DNA of 64,000 nt from Membranipora membranacea. Taxonomy: Eukaryota; Bryozoa; Gymnolaemata; Cheilostomatida; Membraniporidae. Each line of letters opens with the position of its first letter. Positions within the stretch are counted from its first letter, which is position 1. A program made the position numbers and the translations under genes. Location: the NCBI GenBank assembly GCA_914767715.1, contig OU612065.1, forward strand, positions 21,516,001 through 21,580,000. The letters run 5' to 3'. Below the pieces are notes generated by a model, which was not told where the DNA came from, made no database searches, and worked only from the letters and a program-made list of their open reading frames with translations. Below, piece after piece: positions 24,969 through 35,346 of the stretch.

Positions 24969-25295
24969 ATTTGTCACTACATAGTAACCCTTGAATGATA
25001 GGGGCGGTTTTGTCAATGACTACAGCTTCAGTCCAATGAACTAAAGTACATTGTTCAGTCAGTGCTAGTACACTATAATAGTGTTTGCTTACTGTACAGC
25101 TATTGGCTGTTCAACTGACAATGCAAATTCATATGTCATAATATATCATTAGTCACGCACATGGAGTCATGGAATAGGTAATCCTTATTTTGTTACTACA
25201 TAGTGACCTTTTGGCAGTTTTGTCAATGGATAAAGCTTTAGACATCGATCGATGGAGAATAGAGATAGCATCGATAGTGATTGCTTGCTGTTTAG
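24969..25295. promoter_or_regulatory. Duplicated upstream module of sulfotransferase B
   Basis: Two related blocks (24969-25025 and 25185-25295) share TTGTNACTACATAGT and GGNGGTTTTGTCAATG-like sequence, and both resemble 18540-18660 upstream of gene A. Position just upstream of the leader exons suggests promoter or enhancer sequence carried along by gene duplication. This is inferred from conservation only. Confidence 0.4.
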
Positions 25296-27328
25296 GCTGT
25301 TTCACTGACAAAAGTGACGTCATGTCTTACAAAACATTACCAGCTATCTATGGATACTAAGATATATTATCAGCAAGGAGGAACAGTCCTTGATATCAGC
25401 TATGAATACTAACATACATAATCGGCTATGACTAAGCAAAGATTACCTGTAGTCCAGAACCAACAGGCAGCAGCAGCAGCCTCTTTTACAGATATAAACA
25501 TATTTGTTTATGGGTTTATGGCTGATCACAATGGTAACACAACACTGTACCTTACAATAACATAGGGTTGAATATCAAACGCTGCCGGAAAGCGCTTGAA
25601 AATGATATTAAGGTTTCAAAACATACAAAAACATAATCGTGAATATCAAGTCAGAATTAGTGCAAGTTCTCATGAATCTGCTATCAATCATAGCCACAGA
25701 AACAGCCGAAAACGTAATGACTATCAATTTTTCCATTTTGCTGCCGCCTAGAAAACTGACTTAGGATATTTGCAAAGATCTTCTCCTGACTTTGTATTGA
25801 TGGTAATATAGCATATACAAGTTTTAAATGCCCTGAGCGGCGGAGATGGTAAGAATATGATATGGGGTTATCAACAAATTTTATAAGACAACATATAATT
25901 TATAAAGCAAAGGTTAACTTCTCAAATTACAGTATCATCATACAATGTGCGTATTGCGAAATATAACTTGTCAACCAGTCATACATCATACAACAGTTTT
26001 CAAGTCAACAGCAGAATGACAACAGTAGTTTGTTTTTTTCAAAAGTTATATAGCCTAGGCCTATGGGAAATATGTAGGACATTGTAACTTTTTTGGCTGT
26101 TTCTCGGCTACACATGATAGCAACCTATGAAAATGTTATAAAACCATTTAATTATATTTTTTTGATCTTTTTCCAGTTTGTTGGCAACGTTCTAAGCAAT
26201 AAGCCGCTTTCTGTGCAACGTTGTCGTTATGAAAGGTACTTTATCACCTTTGCTCTCATCTCAAACAACTCTACCAGAAACAACTGTCAAACCCTATCAG
26301 GCCAACGTCCTAAATATATGAATTTGTTTGTAGCCACTTTTGACAGGGGCTGCCACCTAACTATTGGTGTGAAAGAAGAACAACAGTATTTTTAACGCAG
26401 TTAATTTCATGACGTGAATATTGTTCAAATTTGTAAAAATAATGTGAGAAGTTTATATCTCAATCAATATTGATGTAAAGCTACTGGTGGTAGTGAAGCA
26501 TAACAATTAAACAGTGTGGCAGACAGGAATCTTATTTAGAGTCTGTTACCATTTAAGCCCGTGTAAAAACGCCTAAATTACCTCCCACTTCCCTTTCCGG
26601 ATAGTGAGTGATTCTCTGTTTATGACAAAACAGGAGGTGGGCTGCCCCTAAAGAGGGACGCAAGGTGCCCTAAATCCTCATACTGAGAATGTGACTCATT
26701 CTAGAAAACTAGAATGCATCCTAGAGGTGATGCCATGGTGGATCTCTTAACCGTGAGTGTGCAGCAAGCTACCAGAAACTGAAACAGGCACTAATCGCCT
26801 ATTGGCAGTGACGCCTTGATCTTAGCCGATAATTCGAGAAGTGACAGCCCAGGACGCGCCAGTTCCGATAGTGAGTGATTCAATCTTTGTATATAATGTT
26901 ACACGATCCGCAGTATTGGCTTTTGACCTTTAATATACTAGGTATGTATGTTATAGACGGTGTAAGAACTGTCTAGTTCAAACACCGTTCTTTTTCTGAC
27001 CTCACGTGGCATGACAAGCTTTGTTTGTGGGGGGAGGGGGGGGGGAGGTTTCCACCGTAACAAGCAATTGTCTAGACAATTTTGTATCCTCTATGCACAC
27101 TTGAAGCCTAGTATCAAAATTGTGGTAATTGTGGTAATTGACCCATTTATAAAATCTGTAGCTGTAATTGATAGGGGTTGAAATTAAAAATACAAACATA
27201 TATCTTGCTAATGAAAATGAGGATTATGCTTCAATCATTTCTGATTTCAGAATCCTGAACAGGTTTCACATAAAAAAATTTATTTTTTCTTATTATTAGA
27301 CGTTGAGAAAATACAGTTTTTACAGCAC
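25296..27328. other. Spacer between sulfotransferase B and C
   Basis: About 2 kb. Contains the direct-repeat-bounded segment at 26595-26881 (listed separately) and a G-run near 27029-27048. Otherwise AT-rich, with only a chance 100-codon frame on + at 26093-26395. Confidence 0.4.
26595..26881 (-). mobile_element. Direct-repeat-bounded segment with a U2-snRNA-like head
   Basis: TTCCG(G)ATAGTGAGTGATTC occurs at both ends (26595-26614 and 26863-26881), like a target-site duplication. On -, 22 nt inside the right repeat, 26841-26815 reads CTTCTCG, 7 nt, GGCTAAGATCAAG. The spacing and 20 of 27 bases match the 5' end of U2 snRNA. The remaining 200 nt do not match U2 and are more GC-rich than the surroundings. 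They include a perfect 7-bp hairpin ATTCTAG/CTAGAAT (26697-26714). Best read as an snRNA-headed retroposon (SINE-like chimera); no poly(A) tail is seen. Confidence 0.4.
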
Positions 27329-30118
27329 TCATTCATATTGAAAAGGAATTTGGCCTCCAAATGACCACTTCCTGAGAACTTCATCAAACATCTCGTTATC
27401 AGCCACAGTAAAGTGATTCTTCCAATCACCAATTTCTCCTACAAAGAAATACCTATAAAAATTAAAATGGGTTTCATCCAGGTTTTATTATGGTATTCAG
27501 TATTCAGTTCAAACAATACAAAGTTGTGTGAGGCAGCTGACCTGAGCCAAAATTCAACATATTAAAATCACCTTTCTACAAAAATATCACGTAATCTGGT
27601 AACAGGTTCTGGCATAGACGCTAATACAATATTCAAAATACTTCACATATTTATTCACCTACCTTTTCTATACATTAGATGCAACACAGGCTTGGACATG
27701 TTGCTATCCTTGTCATCAGATGGGGCTTTATGTGATTGCTGAAATTGATTCGATATGTTGAAAGTTTTACAGCTGAGAATCAAGACCCAGATTTTATGGG
27801 TTTAGATGGTTATATTTTTACTTTTTTCATAATCTGTTTGTTGCTGTGTTCATGAGTTTACAGGCAGTTCAAAATTATACCAAATATGGTAAGGTGCAAC
27901 TATAGCTTTAAATGAAGTAGACTGGTTATCTTCAAATAGGCCTGCTCTTCCTATCCGATATCTAGAAAATCAACACACCGTAGTAACCAAAGCAGCAGCT
28001 TTCCCTAAGGTTTCCGTTTTGCCTTCTTTCATCTTAGCGAAACTTGTAGCTTCAGCAATTTGATCTATCGTCTCTTCTGAACATCCGGTCTCCATAAACC
28101 CATTGACTCTCCGTAATACACTAGTTGGGTTCTGAAATGCCAACAAATTTATGTATGGAATTTTATTGTCGCTTTATTGGGCAATAATTTAGCAATTCAT
28201 TATTAATTTAATTTTTTAATTATTTTGTTTATTGGTCTCATCATCACCAATTTCATCATGTGTTTTATTATGTTATGTTGAATGGGTCTGCAATATACAA
28301 CATTGTGTGGGAGCAACTGTCATAAACTGCAATCAAGCAATAGCGGGTCTCCAGATTTAATAACGGTAAAGGACAACTCTGGGATTGTAGTTTTGAAAAC
28401 TGTCTATTTATGGATTATCCTCGCAGAACAAACTCTCCTTGATACAACTAAGGAAATCTATAAGCGAAGGAATAAATTTGTACCCCAAAAAGCATCCAAC
28501 GTAGTGATCACTTGGACATCAACAATTTTAATGATGACGATTGCTTGTCAATAAATGTCAAAAAAGAAGAAGAAATATACAGAAGAGTTTATTTACTCAC
28601 CTTTTTCATGTCTTCAAAGAAGACCATCAGCATATTGGGGTTATCTTTCCCCAGGTACCACATGTACTCATAATATTCCAGATACGTCCCGTAATGCTGA
28701 TCTTTGGTGAACCAGCATTTAAGAAGGTAGTCAGAAAATGTGAATTTTAGCATTGTTTCATGTGTTTTTGCGTCATCTAAGTGTTTAGACATCTAGAAAG
28801 GATCTCAATCATTAAAAAATTAAATAGTGTTCTGTCCATGATGATAGAGACGAAGCCTATGCCATTGCGGATTGGGAGTTCAATATGTCTCATAAGTTGT
28901 TACCGGGTAAAACTCCTGAGACCAACAAAATGTTTGAGATCATTGAAAATTTTGAAATAATTCTTTTGGACGGTTCTTGCGGAAATGTAATGAATTTCAC
29001 GTCGCTTTCAAATTGATATAACTGATTTTAACAACATATATTTTTAATGATCATAAAGGCCGCCGGACTGATTGCTTCAATTTTATATAATGCTATTACA
29101 CATTGTACATGAAGACTTGCATATGTTTCCATATATAATGCCAAATAGTCACTATTCAAACTGATTTCTCTTGATTTTGTGATAGTTATAGATAATTATA
29201 TAATAATTACCGATACGTCATGATAGAATCTAGAGACCGCTGCATCTTTTGGATTTCGTATAACTGAACAATAGAAATAAAACAACAAGATATAAGTGTG
29301 GTAAGGCTCTTGCATGATAGTTGGAGCCCTCAAACTCTTTTTTCTGTTTGACAGACCACCCTCCCCCCCCCCCCCCCCCCCCCGTTATTGCAAGGCCTTT
29401 GCAAAGGCGCACACATCTATGTTTCATAAACCCTCTTGCGATCTTGTAAATGATTAGGGGGCTTCGTGATAGACAGCTTTGTGGTTATTCCTCTGCATAA
29501 GCAGAGGGAGCAAACTAGTTCTAGGGCTTTAGTATGCTGAGATATCACCAAGATATGTAGGACTACTCACCCACAACTGTTTTTCTACCGCGGAACTCTT
29601 TTGGTAGGATATCTGGACTGAAGTGAGTATTGAGAACTTTAGGTTTACCCAGTGGAAACAAACACTCCGTTTCACTCAAGGGGAACAAATCCAACATACA
29701 GGCCTCCTTAGGCTGGTCAATGTGCTCAGAAGAATTTCTTATTAACATGGTCATCATCTCCCACATAAAATGTGTTCCTAAAACATCAAGCACAGAACCT
29801 CAAACAAGGACAGATAGGTACAGTGTCAGAGAATTTTCATCCGTATAGAGTTTTACAATCATGTTTGAGATCAAAGATTTGTATAATGTAGAAAAACTTG
29901 CTGCAGGATCCTGCAACACTTATGTTACCATTCTTAGGATGTGACATCAGAAGGAAGTCTCCGTCACTCCACTTGTATGATTTCATTTCAGAAATAAGTT
30001 TCTTCCATTTCGCTGGATCTGCTGCCACTGCAACTTTTCTAGATCCGTCATCATTGTAGAGGTATGCCCCTGAGACTCGCCCCCACTTAGGATGTACAAA
30101 GTCATTGTTGCCACTCAT
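27329..30118 (-). CDS. Cytosolic sulfotransferase C
   Basis: Seven exons: 30118-29929, 29777-29571, 29263-29211, 28792-28601, 28131-27979, 27738-27663 and 27438-27329; 981 nt, 326 aa. All PAPS and catalytic blocks are intact: [31 protein letters not shown] and [13 protein letters not shown]. Compared with B, the 3'-phosphate block reads VSRFYHDVS instead of VSYYYHEKA, a change shared with D; the phosphate-binding Arg and Ser are kept. C and D are recent duplicates, alignable through exons, introns and upstream flank. The leader-exon block of A, B and E is not visible upstream of C, so C and D may use a different start. A C run at about 29362-29382 lies in intron 2. Confidence 0.9.
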
Positions 30119-30150
30119 ATTAATGACAAACTAAGTGTTCACCTGATACC

Positions 30151-30258
30151 TAGTTTAAGCGCTCAAACGGTGGCGGGATGTTGGTAGAGGCATTTCATTA
30201 TCAACCACTAATGAAATGCCTCTACCAGCATCCCGCCACCGTTTGAGCGCTTAAACTA
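30151..30258. mobile_element. Palindromic MITE with 9-bp target duplication
   Basis: A 108-bp element: two 50-bp arms with a single mismatch, ends TAGTTTAAGCGCTC/GAGCGCTTAAACTA and a short loop. It is flanked by exact CCTGATACC direct repeats (30142-30150 and 30259-30267). The paralogous position upstream of gene D (34660-34670) has one uninterrupted CCTGATACC, i.e. an empty site. Nine-bp duplications with long inverted ends are typical of Mutator-like elements. A diverged relative is at 55397-55526. Confidence 0.85.
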
Positions 30259-30267
30259 CCTGATACC

Positions 30268-30830
30268 AGAAGAGTGATAAATATTGCTTGATTGATTTCA
30301 TATCACAAACAATTGTAGATGTTGCGTAATTCGGTATTCAGTATAATGCCAACACGATATGCGGATATACTGACCTTAGCCTTAGTGTCTAACTAAACTG
30401 ATAGTGATGTCCTAAACATCAGCCACCGATAGTGTTTGATGTGATGTACAAAGAGTGGCTAGACTTAATATTATTGCCTTTACCACCGACTAAGTCACAA
30501 GAAAATACCAGTTAGTTTTCAAATAAGATCAACTAAGGATCAACAGCAACCTTTGACATAAGGAGCATACATTACACAGGTGTAAATGCTCCCGTTGTCA
30601 AAGGTGTAAAAAATGGGAGTAAGATTGGTCATTGCGTGCTCCTGCCGAGCCAATGATATGATAACTCACAGTATATATAATATGAATTCAGCCGTTTATA
30701 AAATTGGTCACTGTGTAATGTATTTTGAAATTGATACAAATATATTTTGTTGGTAAGAATGAAGACTATGCTCCGATAAGATTTCCAGATAACAGCAATT
30801 CCTGAGCATATAAAACAGTTTTTATTGCAC
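30268..30830. other. Upstream flank of C / downstream flank of D
   Basis: 30268-30620 aligns with 34665-35105 upstream of gene D. No leader exon block or gene seen. The remainder is the 3' flank of gene D, which ends at 30831. Confidence 0.5.
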
Positions 30831-33800
30831 TCATTCATATTGAAAAGGAATTTCGCTTCCAAATGACCACTTCCTGAGAACTTCATCAAACATCTCGTTA
30901 TCAGCCACAGTAAAGTGATTCTTCCAATCACCAATTTCCCCTACAAAGAAATACCCTTAAATTAAAATGGGTTTCATCAAGGTTTTATTATGTTATTCAG
31001 TATTCAGTTCATACAGTTCATACAGTCCATACAGTTCATACAGTTCATACAGTTCATACAGTTCATATAGTTCAGATAGAAAAACCGGTAGGGGAGGCAA
31101 AAGATCTAGGCGAGTCCGAAGCATCACTAGGAGGTTTGCTATAAGAAATTTAAGGTATATTATTAGCGTTTGGAAATCCCAGATGAGCTGATTCCGGCAT
31201 AGCTTATCCAATTATAGTGTTTTAAGTCATTGTGTCATAGTTAAATAAGCTTTCTAGGGGAGGCAGTGCCTCCCTACCTCCCCAGAACTACGGGCCTGCA
31301 TACGATATAAAACTGTGTGAGGCAGCTGACCTGAGCCAAAATTCAACAATCAAAATCACCTTTCTACAAAAATGTCACGTAATCTGGTAACAGGTTCTGG
31401 CATAGACGCTTATACAGTATTCAAAATACTCTAAAAATTATTCACCTACCTTTTCTATACATTAGATGCAACACAGGCTTGGACATGTTGCTATCCTTGT
31501 CATCAGATGGGGCTTTATGTGATTGCTGAAATTGATTTGAAATATTGAAAGTTTTACAGCTGAGAATCAAGACCCAGATTTTATAGCTTTAAATTGTTAT
31601 ATTTTTACTTTTTTCATAATCTGTTTGTGGCTGTGTTCAGTTTAAATGAAGTAGGCTGGTTATCTTCAAATAGGCCTGCTCTTCATATCTGAATTACTTC
31701 CATATACACAAATACACATCATGATAAACACTAGTAATGATGAATTGTTGCTGAAAATAAAAGTGTTACATATATATATATATATTTTTATAATATATAT
31801 ATTTAATATAATATTTACACTATAAACTTGATAAAGAAAATCAACACACCGTAGTAACCAAAGCAGCAGCTTTCCCTAAGGTTTCCATTTTGCCCTCCTT
31901 CATCTTAGCAAAACTTGTCGCGTCAGCAATATTTTCAATCGTCTCTTCTGAACATCCAGTCTTCATAAACTCATTGACTCTTCGTAATACACTAGTTGGG
32001 TCCTAACATCAACAAATATATGTAAGTAATACTATCTTTTTGACGCTATATTGAGGTTCAGCTTAGAGACTCAACTTTTTTCTTTATTGGTGTCATCATC
32101 ACCAATTTCATCATGTGTTTTAATATATGATGTTTAATGGGTCTGCAATATACAACATTGTGTGGGAGCAACTGTCATCAACTGTAATCAAACAATAGCA
32201 CTAGCGGGTAGCTGTCAGGGGTGGATGGGGGAGGGGGACACTCCCCTACCCACCCTTTACAGCCTGCCCAGGCTAAATAGAGGATCTCCAGATGAAAGCA
32301 TCTCAACACTATATGCCTATCACTTTAACAGTAGAGGACAACTCTGGGAGAGTAGTTTTGAAAACCGTCTATTTATGCATTATCCTCGCAGAACAAACTT
32401 CCCTGAATACAACTAAAGAAAACAACTTGTATGAGGACACTAACCAACCAACTCTCTAAGCAAAGGTCTAAATTTGTACCCCAAAAAGCATCCAACATAG
32501 TGATCACTTGGATATCAATGATTTTAATGATGAAGATTGCTTGTCAATAAATGTTTAAAAAGAAAAAATGAAAAATACGGAAGAGTTTATTGACTCACCT
32601 TTTTCATGTCTTCAAAGAAGACCGTCAACATGGTCGGGTCATCTTTTGCCTGGTTCCACATGTACTCATAATATTCCAGATATGTCCCGTAATGCTGATC
32701 TTTGGTGAGCCAGCATTTATGAAGGTAGTCAGAAAATGTGAAGTTTAGCATTGTTTCATGTATTTTTGCGTCTTCTAAATGTTTAGACATCTAGAAAGGA
32801 ACTCAATTATTAAGGAATTAAATAGTTGTATATGTCCATGATGATGGAACCTATCCCACTGCGGATTGGGAGTTCAATATATGTCTCATATCGTTGTAAC
32901 TGATAAAACTCCTGAGACCAACAAAATGTTTGAGATCATTGAACATTATGAAATAATTCATTTGGACGATTCTTGCAGAGATGTAATGAATTTCACGTCG
33001 CTTTCAAATTGATATAACTGATTTTAACGATATATATTTTTAATGATCATGAAGGCCGATGGACTGATTGCTTTGATTTATTATTTTGTATAATGTTATT
33101 ACACATAGTATATATATATATATATATATACTTTATTGGCATATATACATATATTCATATATATATATATGCACATACATACATACATATATATATATAT
33201 ATATGTATATATACACATACATAAATATTTACATATGTTTCCGTATATTATGCCAAATAGTCACTATTCAAACTGATTTCCCTTGATTTTGTGATAGTTA
33301 TAGATAATAATTACCGATACGTCATGATAGAATCTAGAGACCGCTGCATCTTTTGGATTTCTTATAACTGAATAATAGAAATAATACAAACAAATGTCAA
33401 GTGTGGTAAGACTCTTGCGAGATAGTTTGAGCCCTCAGACTCTTGCGAGATAGTTTGACATACCCTCCCCCCCCCCCCGCATTGCAAGGCCTTTACAAGG
33501 CACTTGAAATTGACAATCCTGAACCACTATTCATAGACCATCGCATATTTTATAGTAATCCTATTGTGTATTTATTTATTTCGGGTTCCACTAAGTAATA
33601 GTCCCTTCCACGCCTCAACTTTTACAAAGAGAGGATACAAATGTATGTTTCATATACCCTCTTGCAATCTTGTAAATGTTTAGGGGGTGAGAGGGTCATC
33701 ACAGCACAGATTCATTCCGAGTTTATGTAGAAAATCAGTCTCTACTATACGTTTTATCCAATCGTTGCAATCGAGTAATGATGACAATTGACAATACATC

Positions 33801-34630
33801 ACAATTGACACTCCTCTACCTCGGCTTGCATAATTTATTGATCATGTCTAGAGTTGCTCTCTTTCCTAATTTAGACTGTATGGCATAGTAATGGTATAGG
33901 GCTATAGTAGAACAAGCTTGTTCCTTCTGTGGTTGCCGAGTGATAATACAAAAGATGGGTATCGAGGTGCCGCGGCATCGTGATACACAGCTTTTTGGGT
34001 ATTCCTCTGCATCAAGAGAGGGAGCAAACTAGTTCTAGGGCTTTAGAATGCTGAGACATAACCAAGATATGTAGGACAACTCACCCACAACTGTTTTTCT
34101 TCCGCGGAATTCTTTTGGTAGGATATCTGGAGTGAAGTGAGTATTGAGAACTTTAGGTTTACCACGCGGAAACAAACACTCTGTTTCACTCAAGGGGAAC
34201 AAATCCAACATACAGGCCTCCTTAGGCTGGTCAATGTGCTCAGAAGAATTTCTTATTAACATGGTCATCATCTCCCACATAAAATGTGTTCCTAAAACAT
34301 CAAGCACAGAACCTCGAACAAGGACAGATAGGTAGTGTCAGAGAATTTTCATCCGTATAGAGTTTTACAATCATGTTTGAGATCAAAGATTTGTGTAATG
34401 TAGAATTATCTGCAACAGGACCCTGCAAAGCTTATCTCACCATTCTTAGGATATGACATCAGAAGGAAGTCTCCGTCACTCCACTTGTATGATTTCATTT
34501 CAGAAATAAGTTTCTTCCATTTCGCTGGATCTGCCGCCACTGCAACTTTTCTAGATCCGTCATCATTGTAGAGGTATGCCCCTGAGACTCGCCCCCACTT
34601 GGGATGTACGAATTCATTGTTGCCACTCAT
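30831..34630 (-). CDS. Cytosolic sulfotransferase D
   Basis: Seven exons: 34630-34441, 34291-34085, 33367-33315, 32790-32599, 32002-31850, 31525-31450 and 30940-30831; 981 nt, 326 aa. The start is the ATG of MSGNNEF, aligned with the other copies; an in-frame ATG 18 nt upstream is possible. All active-site blocks are intact and closely match C, including VSRFYHDVS. The E5 acceptor is shifted by substitution (TTAG|GAC instead of TTTCAG|AAC), changing the first residue Asn to Asp but preserving phase. Its introns have gained sequence relative to C: a tandem-repeat insertion (31008-31300), a LINE tail (31717-31800) and a TA-rich tract (33104-33235). No coding lesion seen. Confidence 0.9.
31008..31079 (+). 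repeat. Eight 9-bp tandem repeats (TTCATACAG)
   Basis: Eight copies of TTCATACAG with a few changes, in the last intron of gene D. They begin exactly where gene C has a single CAGTTCA. The array and the following 220 bp (to about 31300) are absent from C, so this is an insertion after duplication. Apparent frames on both strands here are artefacts of the 9-bp periodicity. Confidence 0.85.
31717..31800 (+). mobile_element. LINE 3' tail fragment
   Basis: 31717-31770 (core GAATTGTTGCTGAAAATAAA followed by a TA tract) matches the 3' end of the LINE at 63048-64000, in opposite orientation. Absent from gene C. Probably a severely 5'-truncated insertion of the same family. Confidence 0.65.
33104..33235. 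repeat. TA/ATAC microsatellite
   Basis: Alternating TA and CATA tracts in intron 3 of gene D. The homologous stretch of gene C is short and non-repetitive. Confidence 0.85.
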
Positions 34631-35346
34631 ATTACATAGTAATGACAAACTAAGTGTTCACCTGATACCAGAAGAGTGATAAATATTGCTTGATTGTTTT
34701 AGTTATTTAAGATAAAGCCAACGCAATATACGCATATACTGACCTTAGAGTATAAATAAACTGATAGGTCAGTTAAAGAGATGTCTAAAACATCAGACAC
34801 CGATAGTGTTTGATGTGATGTACAAACAATGGCTAGACTTAATATCATTGCCTTTACCATCGACTTAGTCACATGCAAATACCAGTTTGTTTTTAAATAA
34901 GATCAACTAAGAATCAACCGGAACCTTTGACATCAGGAGCATACACTACACAGGTGTGAATAAGATCAAGTTTGATCCATTTTGCCCGCATTGGAGTTGC
35001 CCCCCTCTACTGACACGCCGAATGCCAAAGGCCAATGCAGGCAAAATGGATCAAACTTGATCTAGGCGTCAATGCTCCCGTTGTCAAAAGTGTAGAAAAA
35101 TGGGAGTAAGATTGGCCATTGTGTGCTCTTGCCTAGCCAAAGATATAATAACTCTAACACTCACAAGTCACAGCATCTATAATAAGGTAATAGTGAATTG
35201 AGCCATATATAACAACGGTCGCTGTGTAATGTATTTTGAAATTGATACAAATATATTTTGTTGGTAAGAATGAAGACTATGCTCAGATAAGATTTCCAGA
35301 TAACAGCAATTCCTGAGCATATAAACAGTTTTTACTGCACTCATAG
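34631..35346. other. Spacer between gene D start and gene E stop
   Basis: Homologous to 30121-30620 upstream of gene C apart from one mobile element present in each. It includes the 34964-35062 MITE. No conserved leader exon block is visible. Confidence 0.5.
34964..35062. mobile_element. Small inverted-repeat element (GATC-ended family), copy 2
   Basis: 99 bp with 23-bp perfect inverted ends beginning GATCAAGTTTGATCCATTTT. The duplicated flank upstream of gene C (30570-30600) lacks it, so it inserted into the D copy after duplication (or was lost from C). Flanking target duplication is unclear: GTGTGAA left, GCGTCAA right. Confidence 0.85.

Noticed and set aside
26093-26395. 100-codon frame on + in the B/C spacer
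   Set aside because: No domain, AT-rich context, no neighbouring exon in phase.
30967-31211. Tyr/Ser-rich frames on both strands ([14 protein letters not shown])
   Set aside because: Produced by the 9-bp tandem repeat, which is open in several frames.
33086-33286. Tyr/Ile-rich frame
   Set aside because: Translation of a TA/CATA microsatellite.
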